From: Candidatus Obscuribacterales bacterium | GTDB lineage: Bacteria; Cyanobacteriota; Vampirovibrionia; Obscuribacterales; Obscuribacteraceae | Assembly: GCA_019747875.1 (NCBI GenBank) | Contig: JAIEQI010000100.1 | Location: 1 to 41,809, forward strand | DNA: 41,809 bases | Direction: 5' to 3' | Shown here: positions 1-8,635 of the stretch, one piece after another | How positions within the stretch are numbered: the stretch's first letter is position 1 | Layout: the number at the start of each line of letters is the position of its first letter | The notes under the pieces: generated by a model | What the model saw: only the letters and a program-made list of their open reading frames with translations | What the model was told of the DNA's origin: nothing | Databases searched by the model: none | Translations under genes and position numbers: made by a program

Positions 1-120
1 AAAATGACGAAAAGCGCCAGTAACTGCTTGCTCCTGGACACTTCTCGTGGCGACCTGTGGTCGCCGAATACTTACACGCTTAGGGACGCTAGAGATAGTG
101 TTGAAAAGGTATTACAGTAA
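1..120 (+). CDS. C-terminal end of an upstream gene (partial)
   Basis: Frame 1 is open from the window edge to a TAA at 118-120, five bases before the GTPase start. The readable tail (…LWSPNTYTLRDARDSVEKVLQ) looks like ordinary protein sequence and the tight spacing suggests translational coupling with the next gene, which has no Shine-Dalgarno of its own. A GGCGACC-TGT-GGTCGCC hairpin at 49-65 falls inside it. Function cannot be told. An alternative is that the ATG at 4 starts a 38-aa peptide. Confidence 0.45.
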   Translation, partial: KMTKSASNCLLLDTSRGDLWSPNTYTLRDARDSVEKVLQ

Positions 121-125
121 TAGTT

Positions 126-1850
126 ATGACGTCAGAATCCGCCCAACTCGAGCAAAATCCACTACTGTCTGCGTGCTTTGAACTGGCATCAATTGCAGAT
201 GTCCTCGGTACTGTTCATCTCAGGCAGAAGCTCGGAACGTTGATCGAAAGAATCAAGGCATCGACTTTGAACCTGGTTGTTTTTGGTGAATTTAAGCGCG
301 GAAAATCTACTTTGATAAATGCGCTGCTCGGAAATGATGTGCTTCCTATTGGGGTTGTGCCAATAACTGCAGTCGTTACGGTGATCGCATACGGTGACGC
401 GCCAGCTGCCAAGATTGCCTTCGAAGATGGGAAGGAAGATCTTTTGTGCCAGATAAGTTCGTTAGCTGATTTCGTCTCAGAAACGAAAAATTCTAATAAT
501 GAGAAGCATGTTCAACAGGCTACTGTTTTCTATCCTGCGCCGGTTTTAAAGCAAGGAGTTCGAATCATTGACACTCCGGGTGTGGGTTCGATTCACGCGC
601 ACAACACCGATGTCACCGAGAAATTCTTGCCGCAATGTGATGCTGCCGTGTTTGTTTTTGCTGCCGATCAACCAGCTACCCAAGCCGAGTTGGAGTTTCT
701 CGATCGAGCTAAACGATACGCGGTCAAGTTTTTCTTTGTTCAAAACAAGGCTGATTACTTGGATGAAAATGAGAAGGAACAATCTCGGTCTTTTGTGCAA
801 AATGCGATAGCTGCTGCCTTTGGGCGTGAAGAGGAATTGTTCCAGGTGTCTGCAAAAAAGGCGCTGAAGTCTTCGGATCCAGATTTTGATCGATTCAGAA
901 CAGAACTTTTTCGCTTTCTTGAATCGGAACGCAGCAAAACAATTCAAGATTCGAATTCGCGCAGGATCGAGTTCCTTGCCGCGGAAACCAGGGACTTCAT
1001 CAAGTTCAAAGCTGCGGCTTTATCGCTGCGCGCAGATGAGGTTGATAGCGCGACAGAAGGATTCGCCAGTTCAATTGAGGAACTAAGAATCTCAATTGAA
1101 CGAGCCGAGCATATCGTACTTGGACGCTCAAAGAGGATTGTTTCGGAAATATCTAGCTCTCTTGATCCATTCGTTCGTGATCACATTGATTCTATAAAAA
1201 CGTGGACTGGAGAATTTTTTGAAAGTAAGAAACAGCTGCCACTTAGCACACTAAGAGAGGAAATGATTTCTGGACTCAAACAAAAGGTTGGTGAACTGCT
1301 TGCGCCGTGGCGCGAAAAGCAAGAAGGATTGATCAGGCAACAATTCACGGCCATTGTCGGTGACTGTGCGAGGGAATCGGAGAAAATTGAGGAGGAGATT
1401 TCTGCGTTAGCTCAAAAGTTTTTGGGCGCCCGGCTGAATTTGCATGTTGAGCTGCCAGAGCTTACAGATAAGACCTGGACGTATATTACTGTTGATGATC
1501 CATTCACGCTAAGCATTCAATTCCTTCCACTTCTAATGTCGGGACCTTTTGCCAAAGATATGATGTTGAAGCAATTCCTCGTTTCCGCCGGAGATGAGCT
1601 GGTCAGAAACGGCGGCCGCTTGCGCGCAGACTTCCAACAGCGAATTGAGGAGAGCACGCGCCAATTTCTTGCTTCGTTTAGGGTACAGCTGAATGCTGAG
1701 TTGTCCCAGTTGGAAAAATTGTTGGCGGAGATCTCCATTCTTAAGGAAAACACGACTGAGCAAGCTGATCGTGAGAGGCTAATTCTTAAAGAACTTGCTG
1801 ATCGTCTGACTGCTCTTCAACGGCATATTGAGACTGAATCAGCTTCCTAA
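126..1850 (+). CDS. Dynamin-like large GTPase
   Basis: 574 aa. A G domain lies in the first ~270 residues: P-loop GEFKRGKS at 54-61, DTPG at 149-152 and NKAD at 207-210 (G1, G3, G4). The rest is long helical, charged sequence with heptad-like stretches (about 300-450 and 500-574) and a short hydrophobic patch near 455-490, as expected for a membrane-binding paddle between helical stalk segments. This is the layout of bacterial dynamin-like proteins, which bind and remodel membranes using GTP. No Shine-Dalgarno is visible; the stop of an upstream reading frame lies 5 bases away, so coupling is likely. Membrane remodelling is inferred from the family. It could equally be one member of a paired dynamin system whose partner lies outside the window. 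Confidence 0.87.
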   Translation: MTSESAQLEQNPLLSACFELASIADVLGTVHLRQKLGTLIERIKASTLNLVVFGEFKRGKSTLINALLGNDVLPIGVVPITAVVTVIAYGDAPAAKIAFEDGKEDLLCQISSLADFVSETKNSNNEKHVQQATVFYPAPVLKQGVRIIDTPGVGSIHAHNTDVTEKFLPQCDAAVFVFAADQPATQAELEFLDRAKRYAVKFFFVQNKADYLDENEKEQSRSFVQNAIAAAFGREEELFQVSAKKALKSSDPDFDRFRTELFRFLESERSKTIQDSNSRRIEFLAAETRDFIKFKAAALSLRADEVDSATEGFASSIEELRISIERAEHIVLGRSKRIVSEISSSLDPFVRDHIDSIKTWTGEFFESKKQLPLSTLREEMISGLKQKVGELLAPWREKQEGLIRQQFTAIVGDCARESEKIEEEISALAQKFLGARLNLHVELPELTDKTWTYITVDDPFTLSIQFLPLLMSGPFAKDMMLKQFLVSAGDELVRNGGRLRADFQQRIEESTRQFLASFRVQLNAELSQLEKLLAEISILKENTTEQADRERLILKELADRLTALQRHIETESAS

Positions 1851-1917
1851 TTCCATGCCAAATTTCGCTATACCGGGCGACGCATGGCGTTCTGCAAAGA
1901 AGCTATCTTCGAAGATT

Positions 1918-2092
1918 CTAGTATGGAGCGCGGACATCTTGTCCGCCCATGGTATGGGATGCGGACGTCCCGTCCGCTTTTATATCAAATCAGAAAAAAG
2001 TGAGGCGAAATGCCGGTTTTACGCCGGCTTTTCGCCAGCTGCAACGCGCTTCGCGCTTATGGGCGGACGGGACGTCCGCGCCCCATACTTAG
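1918..2092. repeat. Palindromic interspersed element, copy A
   Basis: Ends are inverted repeats: TAGTATGGAGCGCGGAC on the left and GTCCGCGCCCCATACTTAG on the right. Each end is itself a hairpin (GCGGACatcttGTCCGC; GCGGACgggacGTCCGC). A nested hairpin sits inside at 2004-2036 (GGCGAA…TTCGCC around GCCGG…CCGGC). Related copies lie near 24540-24690 and 41518-41672. The right third (GCAACGCGCTTCGCGC onward) is almost identical to the other copies; the middle differs. Non-coding, MITE-like or REP-like. No transposase is present in the window. Confidence 0.75.
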
Positions 2093-2093
2093 C

Positions 2094-2123
2094 AAAAAAA
2101 GCAGGAATTACTTCCTGCTTTTT
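2094..2123. terminator. Bidirectional intrinsic terminator
   Basis: Seven A, stem GCAGGAA (2101-2107), loop TTAC, stem TTCCTGC (2112-2118), then five T. It works in both directions and lies between the convergent GTPase and desaturase genes. Confidence 0.85.
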
Positions 2124-2141
2124 AGACTTTCACTAAATTAG

Positions 2142-3014
2142 TTACGCTACGCGTGAAACCGATTTGCCGCCACTGGCGGTGCTTGTTTCAGCGGCAACCA
2201 TTGCAAGCTCTTCGCTCGGCGGTAGCGCATCGCGAATGGCTTTTTCTGCTTCGCGGCGCAATTTTGCATGTAATCTCTCTTCATCCATTTGGTTCAGTCT
2301 TTGAATAAGCCCAACTTTTTTCAGCAACTTAAGTGTGAGCCAGGATGGATCGAATTCCCACCATTTAAGCCCTGTTTGAGCCGATCCAGGTGCTGCGTGG
2401 TGATTGTTGTGCCAGCCTTCTCCCAGTGCCAGGATAGCAACCCACCAAACATTGACGCTAACGTCAGTGGTGGCGAAAGTTCTATACCCGAGTTTTGGCA
2501 TGTGGCAGAAGAGGTTGAGCATTAGTGGGATCTGCAAAACGGCAAAGCCGGCTAGCAAGCTAGCCAGTGCAACCTGCCATCCGAAACAAGCCCAGAGGAG
2601 TCCGCGGTAAGCAAAGCCGAGTGCGAAGTTGAGCGTATGGGCTCTGGTCCAATCACCGTCTTGTTCGAGAAAACAATAGATTGGATCTTTCAAAAGATCT
2701 TTTGCTTGTGTTGCCGGTTGGATATGTGCTGGATAAGTTTTCAGCATCGTCCAGCCAATGTGTGCATTGAACCAGCCATTCAAAGGCGAATGTGGATCAA
2801 GCGGTGTATCGCTGTGACGGTGGTGTGCGCGGTGCATCGTGGCCCACCATATCGGTGACCCTTCGAATGCCAGGAACCCGCCTAGTACAAAAAAGTATTC
2901 AACAGCTTTGTTGCATGCAAGCGAGCGATGTGACAAAAGTCGGTGATAACCGATACAGATGCCCATGGCATGCCATACATAAAAACCCAGAAACACAAGA
3001 ATGAAGTACAACAC
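2142..3014 (-). CDS. Fatty-acid desaturase (acyl-CoA/acyl-lipid delta-9 type)
   Basis: 290 aa integral membrane di-iron desaturase that would put a double bond into a membrane-bound acyl chain using oxygen. The three histidine boxes are intact: HRLLSH at 24-29, HRAHH at 61-65 and HNNHH near 205, the pattern of the stearoyl-CoA/DesC family. Hydrophobic segments flank the boxes. The GTG start at 3012-3014 was chosen because AAGGA lies seven bases upstream; the frame stays open to a GTG at 3059 but that start has no ribosome site. The first transmembrane segment is short with this start. Stands alone, followed by the two-way terminator. Which position or carrier it uses (CoA, ACP, lipid) cannot be read from sequence. 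Confidence 0.88.
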   Translation of the reverse strand: MLYFILVFLGFYVWHAMGICIGYHRLLSHRSLACNKAVEYFFVLGGFLAFEGSPIWWATMHRAHHRHSDTPLDPHSPLNGWFNAHIGWTMLKTYPAHIQPATQAKDLLKDPIYCFLEQDGDWTRAHTLNFALGFAYRGLLWACFGWQVALASLLAGFAVLQIPLMLNLFCHMPKLGYRTFATTDVSVNVWWVAILALGEGWHNNHHAAPGSAQTGLKWWEFDPSWLTLKLLKKVGLIQRLNQMDEERLHAKLRREAEKAIRDALPPSEELAMVAAETSTASGGKSVSRVA

Positions 3015-3077
3015 TAGAAATTCCTTTACTAATCGGCAGTGGTATGAACGGTGAGCCACTACAAGTGGTGCTCTGTG

Positions 3078-3671
3078 TTAACGAAATAAAGCTGATTCTG
3101 GTCTTCCCCTACGTAAGTCTTGACTCTTCTCGTCATGGGATAGGAACTTGTCCACCCATTTTTCGTTTAGCAGTTGTTCGAAGAACTCTTCCAACGTTTC
3201 CGGAACTTCTGCTACTTGCAAAACCCTTCGACCATCATTATCTGGTCCCGGGTATTGATTCCAAACTAAGCGATCGATGTCGTATCCCTTTTTGTTGTAA
3301 AACCGAAGTAATGCAAGTCCCACTTCCTTTGATACGGTTGCTTTATCCTTGACTTGCCAATCTCTTAGGATTGTCCGGCCGATCCCAATTAAATAATAGG
3401 CTCGTTCTTTTTCATACTTCGGTTCATCTATAAAGAACGCCCAGGTAGTTTCATCAACATTATCGAGATAGGGCTCGCATCGTATTTGAAAAAGTCTTCC
3501 CGATTCCGAACTTAATGAAGTCGGTCCGAATCCGGAGTTCATCAAGTGAATTTCTAAAACGCGCATAATGTGGGCGTTGAAGCTGATCCCCTTCTTATCC
3601 GCCTGCAATTGCAGTCTTTTGCGGTAGTCGTCGGGAATTCGTATGCTGATGTTTGTTGTCTTTTCGCCCAT
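3078..3671 (-). CDS. Ribbon-helix-helix (Arc/MetJ-like) protein with unknown C-terminal region
   Basis: 197 aa. Residues about 4-50 read as a ribbon-helix-helix domain: strand NISIRIP, helix DYRKRLQLQADKKG, then SFNAHIMRVLEIHLMN as the second helix. Such domains bind DNA as dimers through the strand. The remaining ~145 residues (with EVPETLEEFFEQLLNEKW) match nothing I recognise and could be a sensor or partner-binding region. ATG at 3669-3671 was preferred over a TTG at 3720-3722 because the domain begins right after it; neither has a good ribosome site. No toxin-like gene is adjacent, so an antitoxin role is not supported. Confidence 0.6.
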   Translation of the reverse strand: MGEKTTNISIRIPDDYRKRLQLQADKKGISFNAHIMRVLEIHLMNSGFGPTSLSSESGRLFQIRCEPYLDNVDETTWAFFIDEPKYEKERAYYLIGIGRTILRDWQVKDKATVSKEVGLALLRFYNKKGYDIDRLVWNQYPGPDNDGRRVLQVAEVPETLEEFFEQLLNEKWVDKFLSHDEKSQDLRRGRPESALFR

Positions 3672-3909
3672 GCAATATGTACTCACGTGATTACAATTTG
3701 TACTGTGAGCATAGCATTCCAAGTGTAAGTTCGTCTAGCAGGTTTCAAATAGGATTAGAAATCTCTTCGCCGGATAGGCTTTGCGGACCGTTGCGTTTGT
3801 TAACACAGGGGTCAAAGACGAGCTTTTTTCCGTGTTCGTTAATTTCTCCCGCTGACAATCTTCGGCCCAGAGACTTTCCTCGTTCATGTGGAAAGAACAG
3901 AAAAGGCTT

Positions 3910-3914
3910 GGAGG
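3910..3914 (+). promoter_or_regulatory. Strong ribosome binding site of the debranching enzyme gene
   Basis: GGAGG followed by seven bases and ATG at 3922; it fixes the start. Confidence 0.85.
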
Positions 3915-3921
3915 ATAAGAA

Positions 3922-5988
3922 ATGGTTTTGAAGCTGGGAGAATGGCTTGAGAAGCTGACTGGGCTGTCAATTGCGGACATGCCGGCGACAGACGGGAAGT
4001 CGATTAAAGCCGATGACGAACGAGAGTGGCTAGTAACCAACGGGCTGGGCTCCTATGCGTCATCTTCAATTTCTGGTGCCAATACAAGGCGCTACCATGG
4101 TCTCTTTGTGGCGTCGCTCAATCCGCCCACTTCCAGGACGGCGCTCTTTTCTCGAATCGATGAATATGTCAACGGCGAGAACATATCTACCAATTTTTGG
4201 GAGCCGGATCTGATCGAGCCTAAAGGATTTAAACGCATCCTTACCTTCACGTTCTATCCCTGCCCGACCTGGGTTTACGACATGCCCGACGGATATTTGA
4301 TCAAGCAAGTGATCATGCTTCCGGAGAAGCAAGACTCCTATATTCATTACTTCTGGGAAAGCAAGCCCGAGAAGAATCAGCCCGTCAAGCTCGACCTGCA
4401 CGTGCTTCTCAATCATCGTGATTTTCATGGCGACACACATGCGGATGATTCCTGGAAATTCCAACAGGAATTCAGCAATGGCAAACTGAAAGCAAGGGCC
4501 TTTGATGGTGCAACCGAGCTGTCCATTTCGTTCCGGCACGGAGAATGGTCTCCAGCAGGCGATTGGTATCGAAATTATTACTATCCGCGTGAGAACGAGC
4601 GTGGTTTGGGAGATCGCGAGGATCTGCATCATTTAGGAGTACTGAGCACGACAATTGAGTCGGGAGAAAGCTTCCTGGTCAGTGCTTCTCTGGAGCCTCA
4701 AAATGTGCGGACCGATGCAGCTGAACTTTTGAGAGAACTGATTCAATATCGTGAGCAATTAATCAAAGCGGCTGGCAGCCCAAATCATGCTGCCGTTCGC
4801 AGGCTGACACTAGCCGCAGATCAATTCATCGTGCGCCGGAATTCTACTCAATCTCAATCAATAATTGCCGGTTATCACTGGTTCAACGATTGGGGGCGCG
4901 ATTCGATGATCAGCTTGCCGGGGCTGACTTTAGCTACCGGAAGACCCGACATTGCAAAAAGCATTCTTCAAACATTTCAGAAACATTTGAGTGAAGGAAT
5001 GCTGCCCAATAATTTCCCTGATTCGGGCGAGCAGCCGCAATACAATACATCGGATGCAACGCTATGGTGGGCTTGGGCACTCAAGAAATACTATGAGGCA
5101 AGCGGAGATCTTGATTTTGTAAAAGACGCTTTGCCGGGACTGGAATCTGTGGTTGAGCATCATTTGTCCGGAACCAGATACAATTTGCGTGTTGATGAAG
5201 ACGGGCTTCTCAGCGGCGGCGCCGATAACGTGCAGCTTACCTGGATGGACGCGAAGGTCGGCGATTTTGTAGTCACACCGCGCCGTGGGAAAGCTGTTGA
5301 GATTTCCGCGCTTTGGTACAGTTTTCTTAGAACGCTTGCCAAACTCAAGAAAGCCGCTGGGCAGGACGCTAGCAGGTATGAGGAGCTGGCTGCGAAAACA
5401 AAAACAGGATTTCAGTCATTTTGGAATGCGCAGAAGAATTGTTTGTATGACGTGATTGGAGAAGATGGAGTTAAGGATGATAGCGTTCGTCCGAATCAAA
5501 TTTTTGCACTAAGTCTTGAGCCTGATTTGCTTGAGCCGGAGCAAATGAAGGCAGTCATGAAAATCGTGGAAGCTGAGTTGTTGACGCCGCTTGGTTTGCG
5601 CTCTTTATCTCCGAAGCATCCGTCCTATGTCGGTAAGTATGGAAATGGCAAGAAATCAGCTGATCAGTGGGAGCGCGATGGAAGCTACCATCAGGGCACG
5701 GTGTGGGCATGGCTCCTCGGTCCATGGATAGATGCACGAATGAACACTTTCGGCATCGACCAGGAAAACATTGTGACAGTCAATGCGCATCTTGCATTGA
5801 TATTGCACCATCACGTTTGTTTTGAAGCAGGGCTAGGCAGTATTTCAGAAATATTTGATGGTGACTCTCCTCACAAAGCCGCCGGCTGTATAGCCCAGGC
5901 CTGGTCCGTAGCTGAATTGCTGCGAGTTTTCAGCGATTATCCTGAGCTGCAAGGACTTACAAGAAAAGAACTGGTAGCAGCAATCTAA
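3922..5988 (+). CDS. Glycogen debranching enzyme (amylo-alpha-1,6-glucosidase)
   Basis: 688 aa, the usual size of the bacterial/archaeal GDE family (GH133). The N-terminal domain opens with the family signature TNGLGSYASSSISGANTRRY near residues 40-60 and runs to about 270; the C-terminal alpha/alpha-toroid glucosidase domain contains WFNDWGRDSMISLPGL near 320, an acidic active-site stretch, and later DQWERDGSYHQGTVWAWLLG. It removes alpha-1,6-linked glucose at branch points so that phosphorylase can continue degrading glycogen. Soluble and cytoplasmic (no signal peptide). The exported-protein gene starts 10 bp after the stop, so the two are probably co-transcribed. No other glycogen gene is in the window. 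Confidence 0.93.
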   Translation: MVLKLGEWLEKLTGLSIADMPATDGKSIKADDEREWLVTNGLGSYASSSISGANTRRYHGLFVASLNPPTSRTALFSRIDEYVNGENISTNFWEPDLIEPKGFKRILTFTFYPCPTWVYDMPDGYLIKQVIMLPEKQDSYIHYFWESKPEKNQPVKLDLHVLLNHRDFHGDTHADDSWKFQQEFSNGKLKARAFDGATELSISFRHGEWSPAGDWYRNYYYPRENERGLGDREDLHHLGVLSTTIESGESFLVSASLEPQNVRTDAAELLRELIQYREQLIKAAGSPNHAAVRRLTLAADQFIVRRNSTQSQSIIAGYHWFNDWGRDSMISLPGLTLATGRPDIAKSILQTFQKHLSEGMLPNNFPDSGEQPQYNTSDATLWWAWALKKYYEASGDLDFVKDALPGLESVVEHHLSGTRYNLRVDEDGLLSGGADNVQLTWMDAKVGDFVVTPRRGKAVEISALWYSFLRTLAKLKKAAGQDASRYEELAAKTKTGFQSFWNAQKNCLYDVIGEDGVKDDSVRPNQIFALSLEPDLLEPEQMKAVMKIVEAELLTPLGLRSLSPKHPSYVGKYGNGKKSADQWERDGSYHQGTVWAWLLGPWIDARMNTFGIDQENIVTVNAHLALILHHHVCFEAGLGSISEIFDGDSPHKAAGCIAQAWSVAELLRVFSDYPELQGLTRKELVAAI

Positions 5989-5998
5989 GAGCTGAGGC

Positions 5999-6748
5999 AT
6001 GCGAAGCAAACCAAAAGAGCTTTTTGTAATTTCGTTTTTGCTAATTTCAGCGGGCGGTGATGCTCGATGGGTGCCGCCTGCAGGTGCGCTTCCGCCAAAG
6101 AAAGCACCGCTGTTTTACGAAACTCGAATGAACACCGCCTCGTTTGGTACCGTCCTTGTTCGAATTGGTGAACCTGGATTGCGAATGGATTTTCGCAAGA
6201 ACGGAAACGTTCTGGTGGCGGCGGCTCCTCAGTGGAAAGTCATTATGTACAACCCTGCTGGAAAGCGAGTTTACTATCATCAGAAGGACACCTGGGATGG
6301 TGGTTCAACTGCCAAGTATTTGCAAATGATGTCGAGATCGCCACGCGACTTGTTATGGGTGAAAGAAAGTGCCGATGGAGCAAATGCGCACTATAAAGCG
6401 GATAAGGCGATGCCAATCTTGAGTGCCGCTTCAAAAAAACGATTGCAGCGCTTTATTATGAGAGCGCAATTGGTCACCGATATTGAAACTCCAGGGCTTC
6501 CCAAGCAAGCAATTTCGATCTTGGACAAGACGCTTGGCTGTCCGGATGCCGATGGCTTCCCACTGTCAATGACAACAACCTCCGCAGCGCGAGAGCAAAG
6601 CACATTTGTGGAGGTATCGAAAGGATTCAAGAAAATTCCTTTTGACAAACAGATTTTTGAAGTGCCAAAGAATTTGGAAAAGGTGGATTCTGACGGCAAA
6701 GTAGAAAGTGCTGCCGCTGAGGCGCTTATCAACGATCTGGCCAACTGA
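5999..6748 (+). CDS. Exported protein of unknown function, paralogue of the gene at 32919
   Basis: 249 aa. The N-terminus is a positively charged, then hydrophobic signal-like segment (KELFVISFLLISAGG), so export is likely. The body resembles the protein at 32919-33692: both have a (Q/D)WKV…(F/Y)(N/S) strand, a W(D/Q)GG motif, a late (I/L)F(E/I)xP motif and a near-identical last line (ALINDLAN versus GLMEDLNN). The pattern of short beta strands recalls LolA-like lipoprotein carriers but I cannot confirm it. It follows the debranching enzyme by 10 bp; AAGAG at 5987-5991 may serve as a weak ribosome site. Function unknown. Confidence 0.65.
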   Translation: MRSKPKELFVISFLLISAGGDARWVPPAGALPPKKAPLFYETRMNTASFGTVLVRIGEPGLRMDFRKNGNVLVAAAPQWKVIMYNPAGKRVYYHQKDTWDGGSTAKYLQMMSRSPRDLLWVKESADGANAHYKADKAMPILSAASKKRLQRFIMRAQLVTDIETPGLPKQAISILDKTLGCPDADGFPLSMTTTSAAREQSTFVEVSKGFKKIPFDKQIFEVPKNLEKVDSDGKVESAAAEALINDLAN

Positions 6749-6855
6749 GCGAAATTGCCTAACGATCTTGGAGATGAATGTGGACGCGCTCTGACCTCCG
6801 GCGACTCGTCGGCATCTAATTGGGGCGGAAACTTGAATATTGTGTTTGTGTGTTC

Positions 6856-8049
6856 CTACTTGTCCGAGAGTATTTTGCTTGCTGAAGAGGCAAGTACCGC
6901 AGCCGCAATTGGGAGGCATTTCTCTTCAAGATCAAATGTCGAGGTGTGTTGGATCATTCTTTGTCCAGGTAGCTGCGTTCCAAGCAGAAAGAACGAAGCC
7001 GGTGCCTGATTCGCATAGACGGAAAAGTCCTTTGTCCAGGACTTTCTGCGAATTGCGACAACATTCTCAGCCCCCAGTGTCTCTTGTGCTGCCGAGAAGG
7101 TTTGCTTGATTCTTTCCTTGTGCATATCTATCTGCGGGGCATTGGACTGGAGTGTAAGATGGTAGTGATCATTTAAGATTGATGTGCAAGTTTTTGTGAG
7201 CTCTTCGCATAGCTTTGCATTGCTGCTTTCGTCAGCGTAGAATGATCCCGTAAAGGACGCGTCTTCACCGCCGCACCAGTTTATTTGCGAAACCTGCAAA
7301 TTGGCATTGCGCCACAGATTGTTGGACTTCTGCTCCAGAAGTTGCGTCAGAAGCCGTCCTAAGGCAAGTCCAGTTGGTGTTTTATTATCGGTGCTATTGA
7401 TGTTGATCTGAAAGCTGTTTCTAAGTTCCAAAAGAGAATTCTCAATCACTCCGATTCGTCCAAAAGGCATTGTTGCATCCACATGTAATCCTAGAATGGC
7501 TTTCACATCGTCCAATGCACCATTTGCAATCATGTGGTAGGAGCCTCTGTGCCCCTCTTGATCAGCTGTTTCCTCTGCCGGTTGCATGATGATTCTAATT
7601 CTGCCGGGCAATTTTTCTTGGGCCAAGATCTCTGCTGCTCCAAGCACAGCTGCGACGTGTGCGTCATGACCGCATGCGTGCATTACATTTGGTCTGCGTG
7701 ATCTGTAGATCACTTGGTTGAACTCGTCTATTTCAACGGCGTCCATTTCTGCCCGGATTGCCACTATGTTCTTCCCACTGCCAATCTCGGCAATGAGCCC
7801 GGTTCCAGCAATTCCGTTGCGCACTGTGAAACCCAGCCTGCGAAGCGTCTCTTCTGCCAGTCTTGATGTCTCGAATTCTTTGTATGCAAGCTCAGGATTT
7901 GAATGAATGTCTCTGCGAAGGGCTCGCATTTCAGTTTCCAAATTTTGAGCTCTTGCCAGGTATGTAGAGGAATTCTCATTGCAGGCACTATAAGCCTGAA
8001 CACTGGTCAATAGTTGCATGCTTGTCGGTTGGTGAACAGCGGGATTCAT
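6856..8049 (-). CDS. M20D-family amidohydrolase/carboxypeptidase-like protein with altered active-site residues
   Basis: 397 aa. The family hydrolyses N-acyl amino acids or related amides using two metals. Present: DIHSNPELAYKEFET at the N-terminus, HACGHDAH at 124-131, QPAEE at 156-160, LGLHVD and a late H-T-S-T-F-D-L-E-E. Changed: the usual RADMDA is RAEMDA; the lid-domain GGH…P motif is replaced by NSTDNKTP, losing its histidine; and the late (S/G)EDF is TKDF, replacing a metal-site glutamate with lysine. Activity may be altered or lost. The ATG at 8047-8049 has GGAGG eight bases upstream; an ATG five codons earlier has none. A two-box promoter lies at 8115-8147, giving a leader of about 58 nt. 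No signal peptide. Confidence 0.8.
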   Translation of the reverse strand: MNPAVHQPTSMQLLTSVQAYSACNENSSTYLARAQNLETEMRALRRDIHSNPELAYKEFETSRLAEETLRRLGFTVRNGIAGTGLIAEIGSGKNIVAIRAEMDAVEIDEFNQVIYRSRRPNVMHACGHDAHVAAVLGAAEILAQEKLPGRIRIIMQPAEETADQEGHRGSYHMIANGALDDVKAILGLHVDATMPFGRIGVIENSLLELRNSFQININSTDNKTPTGLALGRLLTQLLEQKSNNLWRNANLQVSQINWCGGEDASFTGSFYADESSNAKLCEELTKTCTSILNDHYHLTLQSNAPQIDMHKERIKQTFSAAQETLGAENVVAIRRKSWTKDFSVYANQAPASFFLLGTQLPGQRMIQHTSTFDLEEKCLPIAAAVLASSASKILSDK

Positions 8050-8114
8050 CAGGTGAGCCTCCATTGAGACTTAAAATGGATTGATATGCAAATACCTTGA
8101 GTATCTCCAGTTTG

Positions 8115-8147
8115 ATGTTGTTCTGATCAGACTGAAAATCTCCTGAA
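8115..8147 (-). promoter_or_regulatory. TTCAG double-box promoter of the M20-like gene
   Basis: Read on the minus strand: TTCAG (first box), six bases, TTCAG within TTTTCAG, then 11 bases and CAACAT as -10. The repeats are exactly 11 bp apart, as in the small-RNA units next door. The -10 is weak but keeps A at position 2 and T at position 6. Confidence 0.5.
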
Positions 8148-8157
8148 TATTCTTCAA

Positions 8158-8213
8158 ACAAGAAAGAGTGCCTGGTTGCTTTGGCACTCTTATTGGGAGC
8201 TGGATTGGTTGAT
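8158..8213 (-). ncRNA. Predicted small RNA, unit 1 of a tandem family
   Basis: Minus-strand transcript predicted from its own promoter. It carries the family segment CATCAACCAATCCAGCTCCCA and ends in the hairpin AAGAGTGCC…GGCACTCTT (8164-8191) followed by TTTCTTGTTTG, a weak U-tract. About 56 nt. The unpaired CAGCUCCC could pair with Shine-Dalgarno sequences such as GGGAG. Ends are estimates. Confidence 0.55.
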
Positions 8214-8219
8214 GTGAAT

Positions 8220-8253
8220 ACAATAGTTGCTGCTAGCTGAAAAAGGACTGAAG
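8220..8253 (-). promoter_or_regulatory. Double-box promoter of small RNA unit 1
   Basis: Minus strand: CTTCAG, then CTTTTTCAG 11 bp downstream, 11 bases, then TATTGT (-10) at 8220-8225. No normal -35 hexamer, so an activator is expected. Confidence 0.55.
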
Positions 8254-8270
8254 ACTCTGCGGAAATGATG

Positions 8271-8336
8271 GAAAAAAATAGAAAGAGTGCCTGGTTGCTG
8301 GGGCACTCTTTCTATGGGAGCTGGTATTGGTTTGAT
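8271..8336 (-). ncRNA. Predicted small RNA, unit 2 of a tandem family
   Basis: Contains ACATCAAACCAATACCAGCTC on the minus strand and ends in a 14-bp perfect stem (ATAGAAAGAGTGCC, 8278-8291, with 8302-8315) followed by a T-rich run over 8271-8277, a strong intrinsic terminator. About 66 nt. A GGGAGC segment in its promoter spacer can also pair with GCTCCC inside the RNA region. Confidence 0.65.
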
Positions 8337-8342
8337 GTAATT

Positions 8343-8377
8343 ACAGTATTTGCTCCCACCTGAAAAGATACTGAAAA
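8343..8377 (-). promoter_or_regulatory. Double-box promoter of small RNA unit 2
   Basis: Minus strand: TTTTCAG, TATC, TTTTCAG, 11 bases, TACTGT (-10) at 8343-8348. The repeat period is 11 bp. Confidence 0.6.
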
Positions 8378-8400
8378 CGATGGCTCAGAAACGCAACTAA

Positions 8401-8451
8401 CAAAAAAGAGTGCCCGGGCTGGCACTCTTTTTCGTGGAGCTGGATTGGTTT
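8401..8451 (-). ncRNA. Predicted small RNA, unit 3 of a tandem family
   Basis: Contains CCAAACCAATCCAGCTCCA and ends in AAAAAGAGTGCC-loop-GGCACTCTTTTTT, a clear minus-strand intrinsic terminator (8402-8432). About 51 nt, the shortest unit. Confidence 0.6.
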
Positions 8452-8457
8452 GGATTT

Positions 8458-8491
8458 AGGATACTTCCTTGCGCCTGAAAAGAAACCGAAA
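8458..8491 (-). promoter_or_regulatory. Double-box promoter of small RNA unit 3
   Basis: Minus strand: TTTCGG (one change from TTTCAG), then CTTTTCAG 11 bp later, 11 bases, TATCCT (-10) at 8458-8463. Confidence 0.55.
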
Positions 8492-8569
8492 TTTCTTCGA
8501 AGTCATTTAGACAAATTGAAGCCAACTAGAAGCAAAATTGTGTGAAGCGATGACGTGCAAATTGCACCC

Positions 8570-8629
8570 TTTAAAATACGAAAACGCCTCGGAAGATAGG
8601 CGTTTTCGCTGGGTTTTGGACTGGTAGTG
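8570..8629 (-). ncRNA. Predicted small RNA, unit 4 of a tandem family (divergent)
   Basis: The most diverged unit: the C-rich segment reads CACTACCAGTCCAAAACCCA and the terminator stem has changed sequence completely but kept its form (CGAAAACGCCT 8579-8589 with AGGCGTTTTCG 8598-8608, then TATTTT). The hairpin sequence changes while pairing is kept, which supports RNA function. Confidence 0.55.
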
Positions 8630-8635
8630 ATTGTA

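Noticed and set aside
1828..2136. Open frame on + across the end of the GTPase gene and the interspersed element
   Set aside because: It overlaps the GTPase end, has no ribosome site, and its sequence is the translation of the palindromic element.
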